Shown here: positions 61,462-64,000 of the stretch, piece after piece
Layout: each line of letters opens with the position of its first letter
Position numbering within the stretch: position 1 is the stretch's first letter
DNA from: Segatella paludivivens DSM 17968 = JCM 13650
GTDB lineage: Bacteria; Bacteroidota; Bacteroidia; Bacteroidales; Bacteroidaceae
Assembly: GCF_000373185.1 (NCBI RefSeq)
Contig: NZ_KB890684.1
Location: 1 to 64,000, forward strand
DNA length: 64,000 nucleotides
Direction: 5' to 3'
Position numbers and translations under genes: made by a program
The notes under the pieces: model-generated
The model's database searches: none
What the model was told of the DNA's origin: nothing
What the model saw: the letters and a program-made list of their open reading frames with translations, nothing else

Positions 61462-62565
61462 ATGCTTTTAAGATTTGCAGTAACCAATTATAGAGGTTTT
61501 AGAGACCGTATTGAATGGGATTTATCTCATCCTAAGAATTATACATTCAATGAGAATGCAGTTCTGGAAGGAGTTATCAAGAATGGTATCATCTATGGTC
61601 CTAATGGTTCTGGTAAGTCAAACTTTGCTTTGGCTCTTTTTGACATTGTTAATCATCTTTCTCAGAAATGGAAGAAGATGGATTATTATGCCAATTATGT
61701 ATATGCCAATAAGACAAATGAGCTAGTTTCTTTTGAATATGATTTCAAATTTGGTTCTTCTGTTGTAAAGTATGCCTATCAGAAGAATGCTACTGGAATT
61801 TTGTTTAGTGAGGCAATGTCTGTTGATGGTAATATGGTGTTTAATCGTCAACCAGGTTCTTTTATTATTGATGAGTCTGAATTTCCCATTAATGATAATT
61901 TAAAGTTAAGTCTGAAAGAAAATGCGAATAATGTTTCAATTGCAAATCTTCTTCTGACTTCATTACCATTACCTCAAGAGCACTTCTTACTACAGCTTCA
62001 GAATTTTGTTAATTCCATGCTTTGGTATAAATGTTTGGATCAAAGAGATTTTATTGGTCTAAGTAATAGTGCTACAACGAATATTGAGGAATATATTATC
62101 AATAATAATTATGTAGATGACTTTGCTAAGTTCTTAAAAGAAATAAGCGATCAGAGTTTTACTTTTGCGTTGAGTGAGAAAGATGATAAGCATTTATATT
62201 GTGTTATAGATGGTTCTTATATTCCCTTCATCACTTTAGCGTCAACAGGAACACAGTCATTGGAACTTCTATATTTCTGGATTAAGCAGATGGGGCAGGC
62301 TAAGTTTGTCTTTATTGATGAGTTTGATGCATTCTATCATTTTCGTCTTGCTTTTCAGGTTTGTAAGCGACTGTTTAATCTTGATACACAGGTGTTCACA
62401 TCATCACATAACACCTATTTAATGACAAACGAATTGTTACGTCCTGATTGTAACTTCATTTTGAACGAGGGCGTAATCAAACCTTTATGTGACTGTACGA
62501 GCAAGGAACTTCGCTTTGGTCATAACATAGAGAAACTTTTTCGCGGTAACGCATTTCAGGTATGA
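61462..62565 (+). CDS. AAA15/RloA-like ATPase (putative defence)
   Basis: A 367-residue ABC-type ATPase of the AAA15 group. Walker A is YGPNGSGKSNFALALF near 50; the signature is LASTGTQSLELLYFW near 260; Walker B is KFVFIDEFDAFYHFRLAF near 285; the H-loop is VFTSSHNTYLM. It begins LLRFAVTNYRGFRDRIEWDL, the usual start of these proteins. It overlaps by 4 nt (ATGA) a gene with a TOPRIM-like fold. Such pairs act in anti-phage systems (RloAB, PARIS AriA-AriB, split OLD). Substrate and trigger are unknown. Confidence 0.82.
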   Translation: MLLRFAVTNYRGFRDRIEWDLSHPKNYTFNENAVLEGVIKNGIIYGPNGSGKSNFALALFDIVNHLSQKWKKMDYYANYVYANKTNELVSFEYDFKFGSSVVKYAYQKNATGILFSEAMSVDGNMVFNRQPGSFIIDESEFPINDNLKLSLKENANNVSIANLLLTSLPLPQEHFLLQLQNFVNSMLWYKCLDQRDFIGLSNSATTNIEEYIINNNYVDDFAKFLKEISDQSFTFALSEKDDKHLYCVIDGSYIPFITLASTGTQSLELLYFWIKQMGQAKFVFIDEFDAFYHFRLAFQVCKRLFNLDTQVFTSSHNTYLMTNELLRPDCNFILNEGVIKPLCDCTSKELRFGHNIEKLFRGNAFQV

Positions 62566-63353
62566 AACTATTTATATTTGAAGGAAAGAAACGCGAACCA
62601 CGTATATTCAAAACAATTCAGTGGTTATATTTCACGGAGAATGATCAACTAATCTTTTCGTTCTGCAATAATATACACAACCTCTATAAAGAGCTACACG
62701 ATGTCTTTGAGGGAGACGGTGATATCGTATCTGTACTTCGTGAGAGTGCATTACTGCGTGATGATCATTCACTTGATGAAATAACAACGTCTTCTGATGT
62801 TTCAGAGATCTATCTTTTCTTTGACTACGACTTTCAGGAAAAGACCGTTGATTTGGATGTGATGAATCAGCACGTTAAGGATATGCTTGCATTCTTCAAC
62901 GATGAAACGGATAATGGCAAACTCTTCATAAATTATCCTATGGTAGAGTCATTGCGCTGTACAAACGAATTGCAAGATGCAGATTATAACTCGTATGTCG
63001 TTACTCGTAAAGAATGTTGTGACTTTAAGAACTATGTGACGAAGAAGTTCCCTTTCTATAAGAATCTTGATTTTGCAGTGTTTCAACTTGATCAGGATGG
63101 AAATATCAAAATTCAATCACTAGAAAGCGAAGCGAAGATTCGAATTAATTGGACTTTGATTAATGCTCAAAATGTAGCCAAAGCATCTTTTCTTTGTGAC
63201 ATAAATGAAAAAGCACCAACTATAGAAGATATTTCACAAAAAGAAATATTTGAACATCAACTCTCAAAGTATGTGTCAAATGAACCGTCTGAAGTTTCTA
63301 TATTGAACTCTTTCCCGTTGTTCCTATATGAGTATTTTGGGGAATCAGTATAG
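62562..63353 (+). CDS. TOPRIM/RloB-like partner protein (putative nuclease)
   Basis: A 263-residue protein. Strand 1 and the Glu motif are in KLFIFEGKKREPRIFKTIQW, the DxD motif in EIYLFFDYDFQEK near 90, and INYPMVESL near 130 resembles the RloB or AriB core. The C-terminal helical half (about 165-263) is not recognised. I infer a nuclease or tRNA-targeting effector controlled by the overlapping ATPase; the pairing with acid residues is visible, the activity is not proven. No close family name can be given with confidence. Confidence 0.6.
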   Translation: MKLFIFEGKKREPRIFKTIQWLYFTENDQLIFSFCNNIHNLYKELHDVFEGDGDIVSVLRESALLRDDHSLDEITTSSDVSEIYLFFDYDFQEKTVDLDVMNQHVKDMLAFFNDETDNGKLFINYPMVESLRCTNELQDADYNSYVVTRKECCDFKNYVTKKFPFYKNLDFAVFQLDQDGNIKIQSLESEAKIRINWTLINAQNVAKASFLCDINEKAPTIEDISQKEIFEHQLSKYVSNEPSEVSILNSFPLFLYEYFGESV

Positions 63354-63423
63354 ATAATGCAGAGAAGCAGAAGGTCTTATAGTACAACACAAATGCTAGT
63401 AATAATATAAATACTTATTTATC

Positions 63424-64000
63424 ATGAAAGTTTCAACAAAAAACATAAAAGAGATAAAGTATCGTTTAAATATTCTATATAGAAATTTTAATATTGGCGA
63501 AGCAGTTGATGAAGTCAAAATAGGAGATGATTCTATTTTCATTGGCTTTCCTAATGAATGGGATGAAGATAACTTAGATTATTCTATTGAAGATTTTTTA
63601 GATTATACTGATGATTTGAATAATATAAAAGTTGTATCCAATCATAGCGTCATTTGTGGTAAAATCAGTCAGACAATTATTGAGGTAAATGACTATTACT
63701 ATGATAATCTTGTTCCTCAGATAGAATTTGAAACGGATAATTTGACAATGAAAATAATCCATTATCCATTCCTTATTGGAATTATAGCATCAAAGGAAGG
63801 AATATATAATGAAGATTTTGGAGTATTTCCTTGTTCTGATTATATGGCTGTAGAAATTAGATATAAGCAATTACCAAATAGTGAAGATCAAAGTATAGAG
63901 TTTATAAAGCAGGGCTTATATTACATTGCAGCAGAATACGGCGTTCCGGTTTCAATAGGAGAATTTAGATCATGGGATGATATAACTGGTAAAGAACCCT
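63424..64000 (+). CDS. unknown protein, partial at window end
   Basis: The frame opens with ATG at 63424 and is still open at the window end (at least 192 codons). The protein is acidic and rich in Asp, Glu, Ile and Tyr (DDSIFIGFPNEWDEDNLDY, DFLDYTDDLNNIKVV) with no signal peptide or membrane segment. It follows the TOPRIM-like gene by 70 nt. No family recognised; it may be part of the same defence island or an independent cargo gene. Confidence 0.6.
   Translation, partial: MKVSTKNIKEIKYRLNILYRNFNIGEAVDEVKIGDDSIFIGFPNEWDEDNLDYSIEDFLDYTDDLNNIKVVSNHSVICGKISQTIIEVNDYYYDNLVPQIEFETDNLTMKIIHYPFLIGIIASKEGIYNEDFGVFPCSDYMAVEIRYKQLPNSEDQSIEFIKQGLYYIAAEYGVPVSIGEFRSWDDITGKEP

Noticed and set aside
1..64000. 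tRNA and rRNA genes
   Set aside because: No TTCGA-type T-loop with matching acceptor stem, and no rRNA-like conserved stretch, was noticed in the intergenic regions. A tRNAscan run would be decisive.

Overview
The window looks like the chromosome of a Bacteroidota gut or oral commensal of the Prevotella/Segatella type. It is AT-rich. Many genes are preceded by the Bacteroidota -7 promoter box (TAnnTTTG, usually TATCTTTG or TAATTTTG), and Shine-Dalgarno sequences are rare. Marker genes agree: an RprX/RprY-like two-component pair, an EF-G2 type elongation factor, a smalltalk peptide, a Bacteroidota-type DPP III, SusC-style outer-membrane barrel architecture and hexuronate/rhamnogalacturonan enzymes.

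Layout. 0-10 kb is accessory: two tiny membrane peptides, an unknown protein, a Gabija-like defence pair (OLD-type nuclease plus UvrD-like helicase), a membrane protein built from three internal repeats, a SocA/Panacea-domain antitoxin-like protein with a frameshifted tail, and a HigBA toxin-antitoxin pair. Copies of one long-hairpin repeat family sit on both sides of this block and inside it. 10-15 kb carries response regulator, histidine kinase, outer-membrane barrel and PAP2 phosphatase, all on one strand. 15-21.6 kb holds an Nramp metal transporter, an APC permease, and a TetR-controlled FabF-like synthase with a short-chain dehydrogenase; two near-identical TetR operators are visible. 22-24.3 kb holds amt-glnK nitrogen genes. 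25-29 kb has a GH29 fucosidase with an AraC regulator and a DUF362 protein.

29-58.6 kb is mostly core genome: hemW, EF-G2, rprXY, rpsF-rpsR-rplI, fabD with a GH13 enzyme, a PLP biosynthesis cluster (pdxS-pdxT) headed by a pseudokinase-AraC fusion, an M64 peptidase, folK, a glucosaminidase with LysM domains, uxaB, recQ, DPP III, a Fur-family regulator, purA, hisS, a GDSL esterase and a HAD phosphatase.

58.6-64 kb is a second accessory block. It starts with 1.7 kb of non-coding DNA dense in repeats: a 22-bp, five-copy iteron-like array between two identical palindromes, paired hairpins, and a roughly 90-bp inverted repeat whose other arm lies 1.9 kb away. Then come a HipB-like regulator with only the first 29 codons of hipA left, a 33-bp tandem array, and an AAA ATPase plus TOPRIM/RloB-like gene pair behind twin operator-like sites. 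The last gene runs off the window.

The most interesting candidates for undescribed biology are the kinase-fold/AraC fusion beside pdxST (a possible vitamin-B6 sensor), the AAA-TOPRIM pair with its operators, the membrane protein next to the Gabija-like pair, and the iteron-like array. All functions are inferred by reading sequence; no database search was run.
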